64,000 bases of DNA from Candidatus Kutchimonas denitrificans (GCA_011774835.1 JAACAK010000036.1:1-64000), one strand, 5' to 3'. Positions 1 to 8,445 are shown, counted from the stretch's first letter. A program made the numbers and translations. The notes: generated from the sequence alone by a model not told the origin.

Positions 1-62
1 AAGGGGCGACTGCCGCGGGGTCATCCCTCACCGCATACCGACGCACCGCATACCGCTCACCG
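1..62. repeat. Fragment of degenerate palindromic intergenic repeat (family D)
   Basis: The short word ACCGCATACCG appears twice in the first 50 bases, just 3' of the stop codon of the minus-strand dipeptidase gene. The same words and their reverse complements (GGTATGC, GGTGTGCGG, ACCGCATACCG) fill the interval 39022-39162, also directly downstream of a stop codon. The element is cut by the window edge, so its full length and symmetry cannot be judged. Confidence 0.5.
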
Positions 63-1184
63 TCACCATCCGATCTCCGCGTCCTCCAGGACCCGGAGAA
101 CATTGCCGCCCAGGATGGCCAGCACCTGGTCGTCGGTGTAGCCCCGGCGGACCAGCTCGGCGGTGATGGCGGGATAGCCTGACACATCGTCGAGACCCTC
201 GGGCACCTTCGAGGTCCCGTCGAAGTCCGAGCCGAGACCGACGTGCTTCACGCCGGCGACCCGTACGATGTGATCGACGTGATCGACGACGTGGGCTACC
301 GTCCCCCGGGGGATGGGCCGGCTGGCGAAATGGGCGCGCCACTCCCGCTCGATCGCCGCATCGTCGTCGCCGTGCCGGGCCCGGAGCTGCCGCTCGAGGT
401 CGAACATGTCCCGGACCACGTCGGCCGCCTCCGGCACGACGAACCCGGAAAAGAAGACCACCATAACCAGACCACCGCTTTCTGCCACCCGACGGAGGAC
501 GTCGTCCGGGACGTTGCGCGGATGGTCGTTGATCGCGCGGGCGCCGCTGTGCGAGGCGATGACGGGCCCCCGGCTGACGCGGAGCACGTGGTCCATGGTG
601 GCGTCCGAGACGTGCGAGATGTCGACCAGCATCCCCAGCCGGTTCATCTCGCGGACCACCTCCACGCCGAACCCGGTCAGGCCGCCGTGGCGGGCGGCAT
701 CGGTCGCCGAGTCGGCCCAATCGGTGGTGCCCGAATGGGTCAGCGTCAGGTAGCGCACGCCGAGCTCCGCGAACTGCTGGAGCACATCGAGGGAGTTGTC
801 GAGGGCGTGGCCGCCCTCGACGGCGGCCAGGATGGCGATGCGGCCCGCGCCGGCGATCCGCCGGACGTCTTCGGCGGTCCGCGCCAGCTCCAGCTCCGGA
901 TAGAGGTCGGCGATACGATGAATCAGCTCGATCTGCTCGAGGGCGATCGGCGCCGCACCGCGGCCCTCGTAGCTCGACGGCACGTAGGCGGCCAGGAACT
1001 GGGCCGAGATGCCACCCTCACGCAACCGGGGGATGTCGGTATGGCCTTCTTGCTGGCGGACCGCCAGGTCGAACGACTCCAGGCTCGACCCATGGAGCGC
1101 CCGCAACCGGTACGGCAAGTCGTTGTGGCCATCGATGACGATGGCCCGCGCGTGCAGGGCGGCGGCCCGATCCCGGTCCGTCAG
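63..1184 (-). CDS. Membrane-dipeptidase-like peptidase, family M19
   Basis: Zinc dipeptidase of the renal dipeptidase (M19) family, which hydrolyses dipeptides, often with a D-residue at the C-terminal side. The family's opening DGHNDLPYRLR motif, whose His and Asp bind zinc, is present, as are EGGHALD, HSGTTDWAD, DISHVSD, SHSGARAI and GLGSDFDG. The ORF track starts at a TTG inside the DGHNDL motif, which would delete the metal ligands. Extending the frame upstream finds no ATG, GTG or TTG, but a CTG at 1184 that overlaps the cPGS stop codon (CTGA) and sits 8 bases after AAGGAG. I therefore extend the gene to that CTG, giving 373 residues. It is translationally coupled to the gene before it. 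Family assignment is secure; the start is inferred. Confidence 0.9.
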   Translation of the reverse strand: MTDRDRAAALHARAIVIDGHNDLPYRLRALHGSSLESFDLAVRQQEGHTDIPRLREGGISAQFLAAYVPSSYEGRGAAPIALEQIELIHRIADLYPELELARTAEDVRRIAGAGRIAILAAVEGGHALDNSLDVLQQFAELGVRYLTLTHSGTTDWADSATDAARHGGLTGFGVEVVREMNRLGMLVDISHVSDATMDHVLRVSRGPVIASHSGARAINDHPRNVPDDVLRRVAESGGLVMVVFFSGFVVPEAADVVRDMFDLERQLRARHGDDDAAIEREWRAHFASRPIPRGTVAHVVDHVDHIVRVAGVKHVGLGSDFDGTSKVPEGLDDVSGYPAITAELVRRGYTDDQVLAILGGNVLRVLEDAEIGW

Positions 1185-2503
1185 CCGACCGTCTCCTTGA
1201 TCAGCCGGTCGAACTCCTCCGCCCTATCCACGGCCAGATCGTACTTGACCCGCACGATCGGCTTGTCGATGTCGATCAGGCGGCCGAGGTCGATGGGGGT
1301 GCCGACGGCGACCACGTCGGCGTCCGATCTGCGAATCGTCTCCGACAGCTCGCGGATCTGCTCCTCGCCGTAGCCCATGGCGGGCAGCACCGGTCCGGTC
1401 GTGGTGTATCTGGCGAACGTTTCCACGATCGAGCCGACGGCGAACGGGCGCGGATCGACCAGCTCGGCGGCGCCGCTCTGTTTGGCGGCCAGGCTGGCCG
1501 CGCCCAGCGACAGCTCGCCGTGGGTCAGGCTCGGTCCGTCCTCCACCGCCAGGACCCGCTTCCCCTTCAGGGCCGCCGGATCGTCCACGGTGAGGGGCGA
1601 CTCGCCGTCGAACACGACGGCACCCGGGTTCGCCTCGGCGATGTTGCGCCTCACGATATCGATGTCCTCGGGCTTCGCGGTACCGATCTTGTTGATGATG
1701 ATCGCATCGGCCACGCGCAGGTTCGCCTCGCCCGGGTGGTACCCGATCTCGTGCCCGGGACGGTGCGGATCGGCGACGACGATGTGGAGGTTCGGTCGGT
1801 AGAACGGCAGGTCGTTGTTGCCGCCGTCCCAGAGGACCACGTCGGCCTCCTTCTCGGCCTGGCGCAGGATCGCCTCGTAGTCGACGCCGGCGTAGACCAC
1901 CGAGCCGCGGGCGATGTGGGGCTCGTACTCCTCACGCTCTTCGATGGTCACGTCGTACCTGTCGAGGTCGTCGTAGCTCTCGAAGCGCTGAACCCGCTGG
2001 GCGACCAGGTCGCCGTAGGGCATCGGGTGCCGCACGACGACGGGCCTGTGGCCGAACTCGCGCAACCGCTCGACCACGTAGCGAGTCGTCTGACTCTTGC
2101 CGGCGCCGGTCCGTACGGCGCAGACGGCGATAACCGGTCGCTCCGACTCGAGCATGATCTGACGCGGTCCCAGCAGCTGGAACGCCGCGCCGGCGGCCAG
2201 GACACGGCTGGCCATGTGCATGACGTAGGCGTGGGAGATGTCGGAGTACGAGAAGACGCAGAGATCCACCCGCTCGCGCTCGACGATCTCTTCCAGCTCC
2301 TCTTCGGGGACGATCGGGATGCCCTCGGGGTAATCCGGCCCGGCGATCTCCGCCGGATAGACACGACCCTCGATGTTGGGGATCTGGGTGGCGGTGAAGG
2401 CGACGACACGGTTGTCCCGGTTGCCGCGGAAGAAGGTATTGAAGTCATGAAAGTCGCGCCCGGCAGCGCCCAGGATCACGACGCGAGTCGGTTCGTTTGA
2501 CAT
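1181..2503 (-). CDS. Cyclic 2,3-diphosphoglycerate synthetase-like P-loop protein
   Basis: About 440 residues, matching the family named after archaeal cyclic 2,3-diphosphoglycerate synthetase. The N-terminal part is Rossmann-like (VVILGAAGRDFHDFN), and a Walker A motif (RTGAGKSQTTR) lies near residue 130 with a conserved VVVRHPMPYGDL downstream. The archaeal enzyme cyclises 2,3-bisphosphoglycerate with ATP; bacterial homologues are common but their reaction is not established. I start it at the ATG at 2503 preceded by AGAGGA, not at the ORF-track start 16 codons upstream. It follows ApgM and the HAD gene on the same strand, so a link to phosphoglycerate chemistry is plausible. The product name is by family resemblance only. 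Confidence 0.8.
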   Translation of the reverse strand: MSNEPTRVVILGAAGRDFHDFNTFFRGNRDNRVVAFTATQIPNIEGRVYPAEIAGPDYPEGIPIVPEEELEEIVERERVDLCVFSYSDISHAYVMHMASRVLAAGAAFQLLGPRQIMLESERPVIAVCAVRTGAGKSQTTRYVVERLREFGHRPVVVRHPMPYGDLVAQRVQRFESYDDLDRYDVTIEEREEYEPHIARGSVVYAGVDYEAILRQAEKEADVVLWDGGNNDLPFYRPNLHIVVADPHRPGHEIGYHPGEANLRVADAIIINKIGTAKPEDIDIVRRNIAEANPGAVVFDGESPLTVDDPAALKGKRVLAVEDGPSLTHGELSLGAASLAAKQSGAAELVDPRPFAVGSIVETFARYTTTGPVLPAMGYGEEQIRELSETIRRSDADVVAVGTPIDLGRLIDIDKPIVRVKYDLAVDRAEEFDRLIKETVG

Positions 2504-2592
2504 GGTTCCTCTGTTCTGTCCTGTAGTTGTTCTCCGCGGGCCCGGGGTCATCGGCCGGCGTCGCCGCGATGGGCCACGGCTAATTCGTAGTT

Positions 2593-3270
2593 TCAGTCAA
2601 GCTTCTCCAGCCAGTCGACCAGCTCGGTCAGGTCGGCGACCGTGTGGAGAGGGCCACCCTGCTGGGGTGCCCCTTCCGCCTTTCGATTGACCCAGACGGC
2701 CGGAATGCCGAGCTCGACCGCCGGACCGATGTCGTGGAAGTAACTCTGTGCGGCGTGCAACAATCGGGCCGCACCGCCCGCCCGCGCCAGCGCGGCGCGC
2801 AAGTGAGCGGGCGCCGGCTTGTAGCTTCGAACTCGCTCGGCCGTGATCGTCCAGTCGAAGTCGACTCCGATCCGGCTGATGCTACCGCGAAGCAGATCGT
2901 CATCGACGTTGGAGAGAATGGCGATGGCGAAGCGAGACTTCAAGCGCTCGAGTGCCGGCCGGGTGTCGGGGAAGACGGGCCAATCGGGGAGCGATTCGGC
3001 CAGGAAGCCGGCGCGCTCGGGCTCCAGGGGCCAACCGAGGCGCCGCGCCACGCCCAGCGCGGTGGCGGCCAACACCTCGCGGTAGGGACGGTACTCCTCG
3101 GACTGGACCTGCGGCTCGATCTCGTGATAAGCGGCGATGATCGAGCCGTCGTCGAGCTCGACGCCATCGGCCGCGGCGGCCCGGAGAAAGGCGTCACGGA
3201 TGCCCGTCTCCCAGTCGACCAGCGTGCCGTAGCAGTCGAAGCTGACCGTTTCCCACGGAGGTGCCGTCAC
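2593..3270 (-). CDS. HAD-superfamily hydrolase, haloacid dehalogenase type II-like
   Basis: A 225-residue haloacid dehalogenase-fold enzyme. Motif I is FDCYGTLVDW with the nucleophilic Asp followed by a Tyr, as in type II 2-haloacid dehalogenases. Motif II is ILSNVDD, the motif III lysine is in SYKPAP, and motif IV is the HDIGPAVELG stretch. The substrate could be a small phosphate ester or a haloacid; the sequence does not decide. It starts with GTG four bases after the apgM stop codon, so the two are translated together, and it precedes the cPGS-like gene by about 90 bases. Confidence 0.85.
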   Translation of the reverse strand: MTAPPWETVSFDCYGTLVDWETGIRDAFLRAAAADGVELDDGSIIAAYHEIEPQVQSEEYRPYREVLAATALGVARRLGWPLEPERAGFLAESLPDWPVFPDTRPALERLKSRFAIAILSNVDDDLLRGSISRIGVDFDWTITAERVRSYKPAPAHLRAALARAGGAARLLHAAQSYFHDIGPAVELGIPAVWVNRKAEGAPQQGGPLHTVADLTELVDWLEKLD

Positions 3271-3274
3271 CCGC

Positions 3275-4480
3275 TCAGGCTCCGTATTTGGTCAGCCGTC
3301 CGGCATGAGCCAGCGCCAGCGGCATGAGATCGTCGGAGCGGCAGATACCCAGGCCACCTCGCAGACAATGGGACTCGCCGAACCGCTCGACGCCGTCGCG
3401 GCGGGCCGTCTTCGACCAGAGCAGCACGGGGACCGGGTGCCAGCTGTGGCTGCGCAGGGCGGCGGGAGTGGAGTGATCGCCGGTGACGAGCACGACGTCC
3501 GGATCCAGTGCCATGATGCGCGGCAGATGGCCATCGATCTCCTCGATCACCTTCACCTTGCGATCGAAATCGCCATCCTCGCCTGCCTTGTCGGTATCCT
3601 TGACGTGGACGAAAACGAAGTCGTGGTCGTCCCACACGTTCTCGAGGGCGGAGAGCAGCTCGTCGCGGCCGGGACCGACCTCGACGCTGTCCATGCCCAC
3701 CAGCCGAGCCACGCCCCGATACATCGGGTACTGGGCCACGGCGACGGCGCGCAGGCCGAAGACCGCAGGAAATAGCGGCCAGTCGGGCCGACGGGCGAGG
3801 CCGCGCAGCAGCACCATGTTGGCCGGCTCGTGATCTTTCAGCCGCTTTCGTGCCTCGTTCACCCACGTCTCGACTCGCCCGGCCGTATCGCGCGCTTCGG
3901 CGCCCTCGGCCACGACATCGAGGGGTGGTACGCCTTCGCGGCCCGGATCGGTGTCGGCGACACCTTCCACCAGCTCCGGCCCACGGAGCACCAGGAGGAA
4001 CCGGTGCTCGCGGACCGGCTCGACGAACACCTCCACGCCGGGAAGATCGATCCCCCGCAGCTCGGCGCAGAGCTCGGCCGCCTTCTCGGTGGATATCCGC
4101 CCGGCCCGCCGGTCGGTGATGACGCCGGCCGCGTCCACCGTGCAGAAGTTGCCACGGGCGGCGAGATCCTCCGGTTCCAGCTCGAACCCGACACCCAGCG
4201 CTTCCAACACCCCGCGCCCGATCTGGTAACGGATCGGGTCGTAGCCGAACAGGCCGATGTGGCCAGGGCCGCTGCCGGGTGTGATGCCGGGGGCCACCGG
4301 CTGGTGCAGTCCGGTCACCCCCTCGGCTGCCAGCCGGTCCAGGTTCGGGGTCTTCGCTGCCTCCAGCTCGGTGGGGCCGCCCGGTTCCACCGGCAAGCCT
4401 CCCACCCCATCCAGCACCAGCAGCAGGATCTTCGTCTCCGCGCTTGCCAGAATGCCCTGGATCAGTTCCAGGTCAGCCAT
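3275..4480 (-). CDS. apgM: 2,3-bisphosphoglycerate-independent phosphoglycerate mutase, archaeal type
   Basis: Interconverts 3- and 2-phosphoglycerate in glycolysis/gluconeogenesis without a 2,3-BPG cofactor. The 401-residue protein has the alkaline-phosphatase-superfamily metal site: LLVLDGVGGLP at residues 20-30, the AAKTPNLDRLAAEG segment, PGITPGSGPGHIGLFGYDP carrying the catalytic Ser region, and HVKDTDKAGEDGD plus VTGDHSTPA near the C-terminus. Length is typical for ApgM. It is the first gene of the ApgM-HAD-cPGS-dipeptidase series and lies 25 bases after the M20 peptidase gene. No second phosphoglycerate mutase is visible in the window, so this may be the glycolytic enzyme. Confidence 0.9.
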   Translation of the reverse strand: MADLELIQGILASAETKILLLVLDGVGGLPVEPGGPTELEAAKTPNLDRLAAEGVTGLHQPVAPGITPGSGPGHIGLFGYDPIRYQIGRGVLEALGVGFELEPEDLAARGNFCTVDAAGVITDRRAGRISTEKAAELCAELRGIDLPGVEVFVEPVREHRFLLVLRGPELVEGVADTDPGREGVPPLDVVAEGAEARDTAGRVETWVNEARKRLKDHEPANMVLLRGLARRPDWPLFPAVFGLRAVAVAQYPMYRGVARLVGMDSVEVGPGRDELLSALENVWDDHDFVFVHVKDTDKAGEDGDFDRKVKVIEEIDGHLPRIMALDPDVVLVTGDHSTPAALRSHSWHPVPVLLWSKTARRDGVERFGESHCLRGGLGICRSDDLMPLALAHAGRLTKYGA

Positions 4481-4505
4481 CTGTCGCCCTCCGCCTCCTC
4501 CGGGA

Positions 4506-6026
4506 TCATTCGATGAGCATCGCCGCGGCCAGGGTTTCGATCCCTTGCCACAAGTTGCCGAGCCGCAGGTTCTCGTTCGGGCTGTGCTGGTTGTTGTCGT
4601 GATTCACGATCGGCACGCCCACCGTCGGGATGCCCAGCCCGTCGGTGAACTGATAGAGCGGCACGCTGCCTCCCAGAGTCGGCAGCTTCACCACGCTCAC
4701 GCCGGTGTGGCCCTCCACCGCCGCGACCAGCTCCCGCGCTACCGGCAGGTCCATCGGGGTCCGGAACGCGGGGTATCCGTCGGACGTGGTCACCTTCGCC
4801 AGCCGCTCGTGCCGCCGGCGCATGTCGCGGTCCGGGTCCTCGGAGACGATGTGGTAGCCCCGTTCCTCGATGTGCCGGATCAGGCGTCGGAGCTGCTCCT
4901 GGGGGTCGATCGCCTCCACCAGGCGCAAGTCGATGCTGGCGATCGCCACGTCGGGTACGATGGTCCGCGCCTCTTCGCCCACCCAGCCGGAGCGCAACCC
5001 GCGGATGTTCAGCGACGGCTGGTTGATCGCCAGCAGCCGCGGCTCATCGATCTCCGGCTCCGGGATGCCGAACTCCATCATCTGTTGCTGGTCGTCGTTC
5101 GGCGCCGCCGCGATCGCCGCTAGCTCCCGCTCGCTCAGCGGCACCACATCGTCATAGAAGCCATCCACCAGCACCCGGCCCGTCGCCGGATCCTTCATCG
5201 TCGCCAGCAACTGCGCCAGGCGCAGCGCCGGGTTGGGCGCCCAGTTCCCGTAGTGCCCGCTGTGCAGCGGCCGCAGCGGCCCGTAGACCGTGATCTCGGC
5301 TCCCACGATGCCCCGGGCACCGAAGTAAAGAGTCGGGAGACCCGACGGATCGGCGGGTCCATCGGCGCTCACCACCAGATCCGCGGCCAGCAGGTCGCCG
5401 TAGCGCTGCACCGCGTAGCCCAGGTGCGGCGAGCCCGCCTCCTCGTCGCCCTCGAAGATGAACTTCAGGTTGGCCCGCGGCTCGCGCCCGGAGGCGCGCA
5501 GCGCGTCCAGCGCGACCATCATCGCCACGATCGGCGACTTGTCGTCGGAAGCCGAGCGCGCGAACAGCCGCCAGTCGGGGTCTAACGCACCATCGGCGGG
5601 CATGGCCATCGGCTCGCCGCCGACTGCCAACGACCCGTCGCGGAGGATCGGCTCGAACGGAGCGTGGCCGACCCAGCGGTCGGGGTCCACTGGCTGGCCA
5701 TCGTAGTGGGCGTAAAAGAGGACCGTGTGCCGGGCGCCGGGGACGTTGAGCTGGCCGTAGACGTAGGGGACGCCGGGGGTCTCCAGCACCCGGGCCGCGA
5801 TCCCGCGCCGCTCCATCATCTCGATCAGCGCGTCGACGTTGCGGCGCATGTCGGATTGATAGGCGACGTTCGGGATGCGGAGGAAGTCGACGAGCTCCTG
5901 GACGATCGCGGCCTCGTTCGCCTGCCTGTAGGAGCGGACCGCGCGGATGGCATCGGACTGGGCATGGGCCTCGGCGCCGGCCAGGGAGAGGGCGAGGATC
6001 GTAACGACTATTGGGGTCCGCTTCAT
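4506..6026 (-). CDS. Secreted M20 family metallopeptidase
   Basis: A 506-residue M20/M25/M40 hydrolase with a cleavable signal peptide (MKRTPIVVTILALSLAGAEAHAQ, AHA-Q cleavage). The two-zinc site is recognisable: FYAHYDGQPVD (first His and catalytic Asp), ARSASDDKSPI (bridging Asp), FEGDEEAGSP (catalytic Glu pair), VVSADGP, and NHDNNQHSPNENL near the end (last His). The family cleaves dipeptides or acyl-amino acids; the signal peptide puts it in the periplasm or outside. The start is the ATG at 6026, which gives an intact signal peptide. Upstream lies a 200-base palindromic repeat. Confidence 0.88.
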   Translation of the reverse strand: MKRTPIVVTILALSLAGAEAHAQSDAIRAVRSYRQANEAAIVQELVDFLRIPNVAYQSDMRRNVDALIEMMERRGIAARVLETPGVPYVYGQLNVPGARHTVLFYAHYDGQPVDPDRWVGHAPFEPILRDGSLAVGGEPMAMPADGALDPDWRLFARSASDDKSPIVAMMVALDALRASGREPRANLKFIFEGDEEAGSPHLGYAVQRYGDLLAADLVVSADGPADPSGLPTLYFGARGIVGAEITVYGPLRPLHSGHYGNWAPNPALRLAQLLATMKDPATGRVLVDGFYDDVVPLSERELAAIAAAPNDDQQQMMEFGIPEPEIDEPRLLAINQPSLNIRGLRSGWVGEEARTIVPDVAIASIDLRLVEAIDPQEQLRRLIRHIEERGYHIVSEDPDRDMRRRHERLAKVTTSDGYPAFRTPMDLPVARELVAAVEGHTGVSVVKLPTLGGSVPLYQFTDGLGIPTVGVPIVNHDNNQHSPNENLRLGNLWQGIETLAAAMLIE

Positions 6027-6039
6027 TTAGCCTCCATCG

Positions 6040-6252
6040 GGGTAGGCACGGGTGAACGTCGAACATCCAACATCCGACATCCAACATCCAGAGGGCTCGG
6101 CGCTGGCGCGTCTCGAATGTTCGAACATCGAAGCACCGAACATCGAACGATGAGCGTCGTCCGCCGCTCGATGTTCGGCGTTCGATCTCTGCGGTTCAAC
6201 GTTCGGCCGTGCCTTCAATGTCGAATGTTCCATGCTGGATGTTCAACGTTCA
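6040..6252. repeat. Imperfect palindrome of GAACATC words (family B)
   Basis: About 210 bases made of variants of GAACATCCAACATC and its complement. GTGAACGTCGAACATCCA at 6051-6068 matches the reverse complement of TGGATGTTCAACGTTCAC at 6235-6252 with one mismatch. An inner pair (ACCGAACATCGAACG near 6136 and CGCTCGATGTTCGGCG near 6166) flanks the centre. The element runs from the MOSC stop codon to just before the M20 start codon. No ORF in it looks like a real protein. Confidence 0.7.
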
Positions 6253-6693
6253 CTCGCCCGTTCTCGATGCCGGCACGACCTCCACCACATCGCCCACCCG
6301 CACACGGCCCCCGTGTTTCACCCACGCCAGCACGCCACGCCGACCGCGGATCTCCTCCTGCAGGCCGTCGCGGATCTCGTCCATCAGGTCGCACGGGCGG
6401 CAGGGTCCCGTGATCCAGAGCTCGACCTCGGAGCCCAGCCGCAGACGCGTGTCGACCGGAAGGCCGGCCAGGTCGATGCCCCGGGTCGTCACGTTCTCCT
6501 TCACCACGCCCGGCGCCAGACCCAGGGCTTCCAGCGTCTCTTCCTCTAGCAGCAGCACCTGGCGTCGGCTGCCGGCGCGAGCGTGCCGGCACCCTTCGAG
6601 GCCGAGGTCGGCGATGAATCGGGCCGGATCCACAGACCGCATCGGGATGCCGTGCCCCGGACAGATTTGCAATGAGGTGATGCTGCCGGCCAT
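6250..6693 (-). CDS. MOSC domain protein
   Basis: A 147-residue single-domain MOSC protein (molybdenum cofactor sulfurase C-terminal-like beta-barrel). Family signs are the EGCRHARAGSRRQVLLLEEE segment, KENVTTRGIDLAGLPVD and the conserved cysteine region TGPCRPCDLMDEI, followed by RRGVLAWV and a closing VRVGDVVEVV. Stand-alone MOSC proteins are thought to carry sulfur or bind molybdopterin-like ligands, but the exact role is not known. No molybdoenzyme gene is nearby. Its stop codon lies in the edge of the family B repeat. Confidence 0.85.
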   Translation of the reverse strand: MAGSITSLQICPGHGIPMRSVDPARFIADLGLEGCRHARAGSRRQVLLLEEETLEALGLAPGVVKENVTTRGIDLAGLPVDTRLRLGSEVELWITGPCRPCDLMDEIRDGLQEEIRGRRGVLAWVKHGGRVRVGDVVEVVPASRTGE

Positions 6694-6776
6694 GCTGGAC
6701 AGGGCCGCCTCCTCCGCTGATCGGGAGTTCGATTCGAGGATCGGGGCCTAAACTAGCGGGCCCGGGGTGGTTGGGG

Positions 6777-7583
6777 CTAGAGACGCAGCGTGGCGTCTAT
6801 GAAGAGGGGTGCGAGTCGCTCCAGCTCGGCGACCGGGAGGTCGCCGACCAGGGCGTGCCGATGCTCTTCATCCCACCAGGTGGCGACGCCGAGACCGCGG
6901 GCCCGTCCCAGCGCGAAGGGCGGGTCCGTCACGCTATCGTCCACCATACGGACATCCACACGATTGCCGCGTCGCGTGACGGGCCGATCCTGGGGGACCA
7001 AGTAGTAGGAGAAGCTCCGGTCACCGGCGGCGTACTCCACCACGCCCCCGCGTCGACCGTTCATCAGGCAGATCGTGGCGCGCTGCAGCTCGTAGCCCGG
7101 CACCACCGGCGGCGGCAATGCGACCCCCAGCTCGCGGGCGAAGAAGGCCGACACCTCCTGCGGATCGCCGCTCACCAGCGCTTCCTGCTCCACCACGCGG
7201 CGCAGGTAGTCCTCGGCGAAGGCGGTGGCGGAGGGCATCGCGCCTTGCCCACCCCACCAGTAGATGGCCGCCCCCACGACGGTTCCCACCGCCAGAGCGC
7301 CGGCCACCGTCGGCCAGCGGCCGAATCGGAAGCGACGCCGCGGACCGGGCGAACCCGCTCGCTCGCGGGCCAGGGCCGTATAGAGACGCTCCCTCAGCTC
7401 GGCGGGCGCCGGCTCGCGAGGCACGGACTCCCGGATCAGGCGGGCGAGGCGCCGGTCGGCCTCCAGGAAATGCCCGCAATCGGGGCAATCCTCGGCATGT
7501 TCGAGCGCAGCTTCCAACTCGCTGTCGCTCACCCGCAGGACATCGGCGGGCCATAACACTCGCTTCACTTCGGTACAGTCCAT
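6777..7583 (-). CDS. Membrane anti-sigma factor with zinc-finger N-terminus
   Basis: A 268-residue protein with the anti-sigma zinc-binding pattern at its N-terminus: C3, H29, C33 and C36 (EHAEDCPDC). A single membrane segment (about residues 95-113, TVAGALAVGTVVGAAIYWW) follows a basic stretch, and a 150-residue extracytoplasmic domain of unknown fold completes it. This is the layout of a transmembrane anti-sigma factor that holds its ECF sigma until an envelope signal is sensed. Its ATG overlaps the sigma stop codon (TAATG), which points to coupled translation. Confidence 0.82.
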   Translation of the reverse strand: MDCTEVKRVLWPADVLRVSDSELEAALEHAEDCPDCGHFLEADRRLARLIRESVPREPAPAELRERLYTALARERAGSPGPRRRFRFGRWPTVAGALAVGTVVGAAIYWWGGQGAMPSATAFAEDYLRRVVEQEALVSGDPQEVSAFFARELGVALPPPVVPGYELQRATICLMNGRRGGVVEYAAGDRSFSYYLVPQDRPVTRRGNRVDVRMVDDSVTDPPFALGRARGLGVATWWDEEHRHALVGDLPVAELERLAPLFIDATLRL

Positions 7584-8131
7584 TATGCTTCCGCGCCTCC
7601 CGCTGTTCGCTCACTCAACGCGCGTCCCGCCGCCTGGCTCAACATGAGCCGCGCCCGGTAATGGCGGTCTCGCGCCTCCTCTTCCGGAACGCCCACCATC
7701 TCCCCCACGATCCCATGCCGCAATCTCTCGACATCCGCCAGCCACAGGATGAGCCGGTCCCCGTCGTCCAGCAGGCTCCAAACCCGACCGATCCAGTTGC
7801 GCAGCAGTCGGTAGCCCGGCGTCCCCGGGTCCGGGAACGGTTCGAATTCCCTGCCGGCCGTCGCGTACAGGATCTCCTCACCTGGAGCGGTGGCAGGGGC
7901 CAGCGGGTCGCGCCCCAAGCGTCGCTCGCTCTGCAGGTAGGTCGAAACCAGAGCCCCCAACATCGTCCGTCGGAAGTCCTGATCCCGAGCGCGCCGATAC
8001 TCATGAAACGCCCGGATCGAGGCCTGCTGCAGCAACTCCTCGGCCCGCCGGGCGTCCTGTGTAAAACAGAGCGCCGCCGAATACAGATCGTCGAGATGCA
8101 GCCCGATCAGCTCTTCGAAGGTCTGTCCCAT
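7583..8131 (-). CDS. ECF-type RNA polymerase sigma factor (divergent)
   Basis: About 182 residues with sigma region 2 (LDDLYSAALCFTQDARRAEELLQQA) and region 4 (LLDDGDRLILWLADVERLRHGIVGEMVGVPEEEARDR, a helix-turn-helix). It is more divergent than the second ECF sigma at 56419: region 2 departs from the usual DAEDLVQ motif. It pairs with the overlapping zinc-finger anti-sigma gene. I use the ATG at 8131; a GTG at 8161 ten codons upstream is possible, and neither has a strong ribosome site. The target promoters are not known. Confidence 0.78.
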   Translation of the reverse strand: MGQTFEELIGLHLDDLYSAALCFTQDARRAEELLQQASIRAFHEYRRARDQDFRRTMLGALVSTYLQSERRLGRDPLAPATAPGEEILYATAGREFEPFPDPGTPGYRLLRNWIGRVWSLLDDGDRLILWLADVERLRHGIVGEMVGVPEEEARDRHYRARLMLSQAAGRALSERTAGGAEA

Positions 8132-8214
8132 GGCGCCATCCGCCGGTTGCGGTCCTGCCACGGGGATCCCGGGAACCCCGCGGCTTCCGGGTACAGAAAC
8201 AAATCAGGTGCCGA

Positions 8215-8410
8215 CGGGTTCCCGGGGGAGTTGGGGGGGTTGGGGGGGTGGGGAGTTGGGAGTGGGGAGTTGGACGTTGGGCGTTGGACCTTGGACATTC
8301 ACACCTGGGAGCTGGACATCGGAGATCGGGCTGAGGGAAGGTTCAAGTCTCAAGGTGAATTCTCAATGAGAATTTTCCAGTGCTCAACGTCCAGTGTTCA
8401 ATATCCAAGT
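8215..8410. repeat. G-rich tract and TTGGACGTTGG palindromic repeat (family C)
   Basis: Bases 8224-8268 contain runs of five, seven, seven and four G separated by one to four bases, a canonical G-quadruplex pattern on the plus strand. They are followed by GGACGTTGGGCGTTGGACC words. The right arm (CCAGTGCTCAACGTCCAG and CAATATCCAAG, 8370-8405) is the degenerate complement of the left. The centre has an AT-rich hairpin, AATTCTCA-A-TGAGAATT. The element lies between the nrdJ terminator and the sigma gene start. Confidence 0.6.
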
Positions 8411-8414
8411 TCCT

Positions 8415-8445
8415 GAAAAGAAGCGGGGCGCCCGAAGGCGCCCCG
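8415..8445 (-). terminator. Intrinsic terminator of nrdJ
   Basis: On the minus strand, about 40 bases after the nrdJ stop codon, CGGGGCGCC and GGCGCCCCG form a perfect 9-bp stem with a UUCG tetraloop, followed by CUUCUUUUC. This is a classic rho-independent terminator and makes nrdJ a single-gene transcription unit. Confidence 0.9.

Noticed and set aside
6040-6252. CRISPR-like repeat array
   Set aside because: Words are 8-14 bases, degenerate and palindromic at the scale of the whole block. There are no uniform repeat/spacer units and no cas genes.
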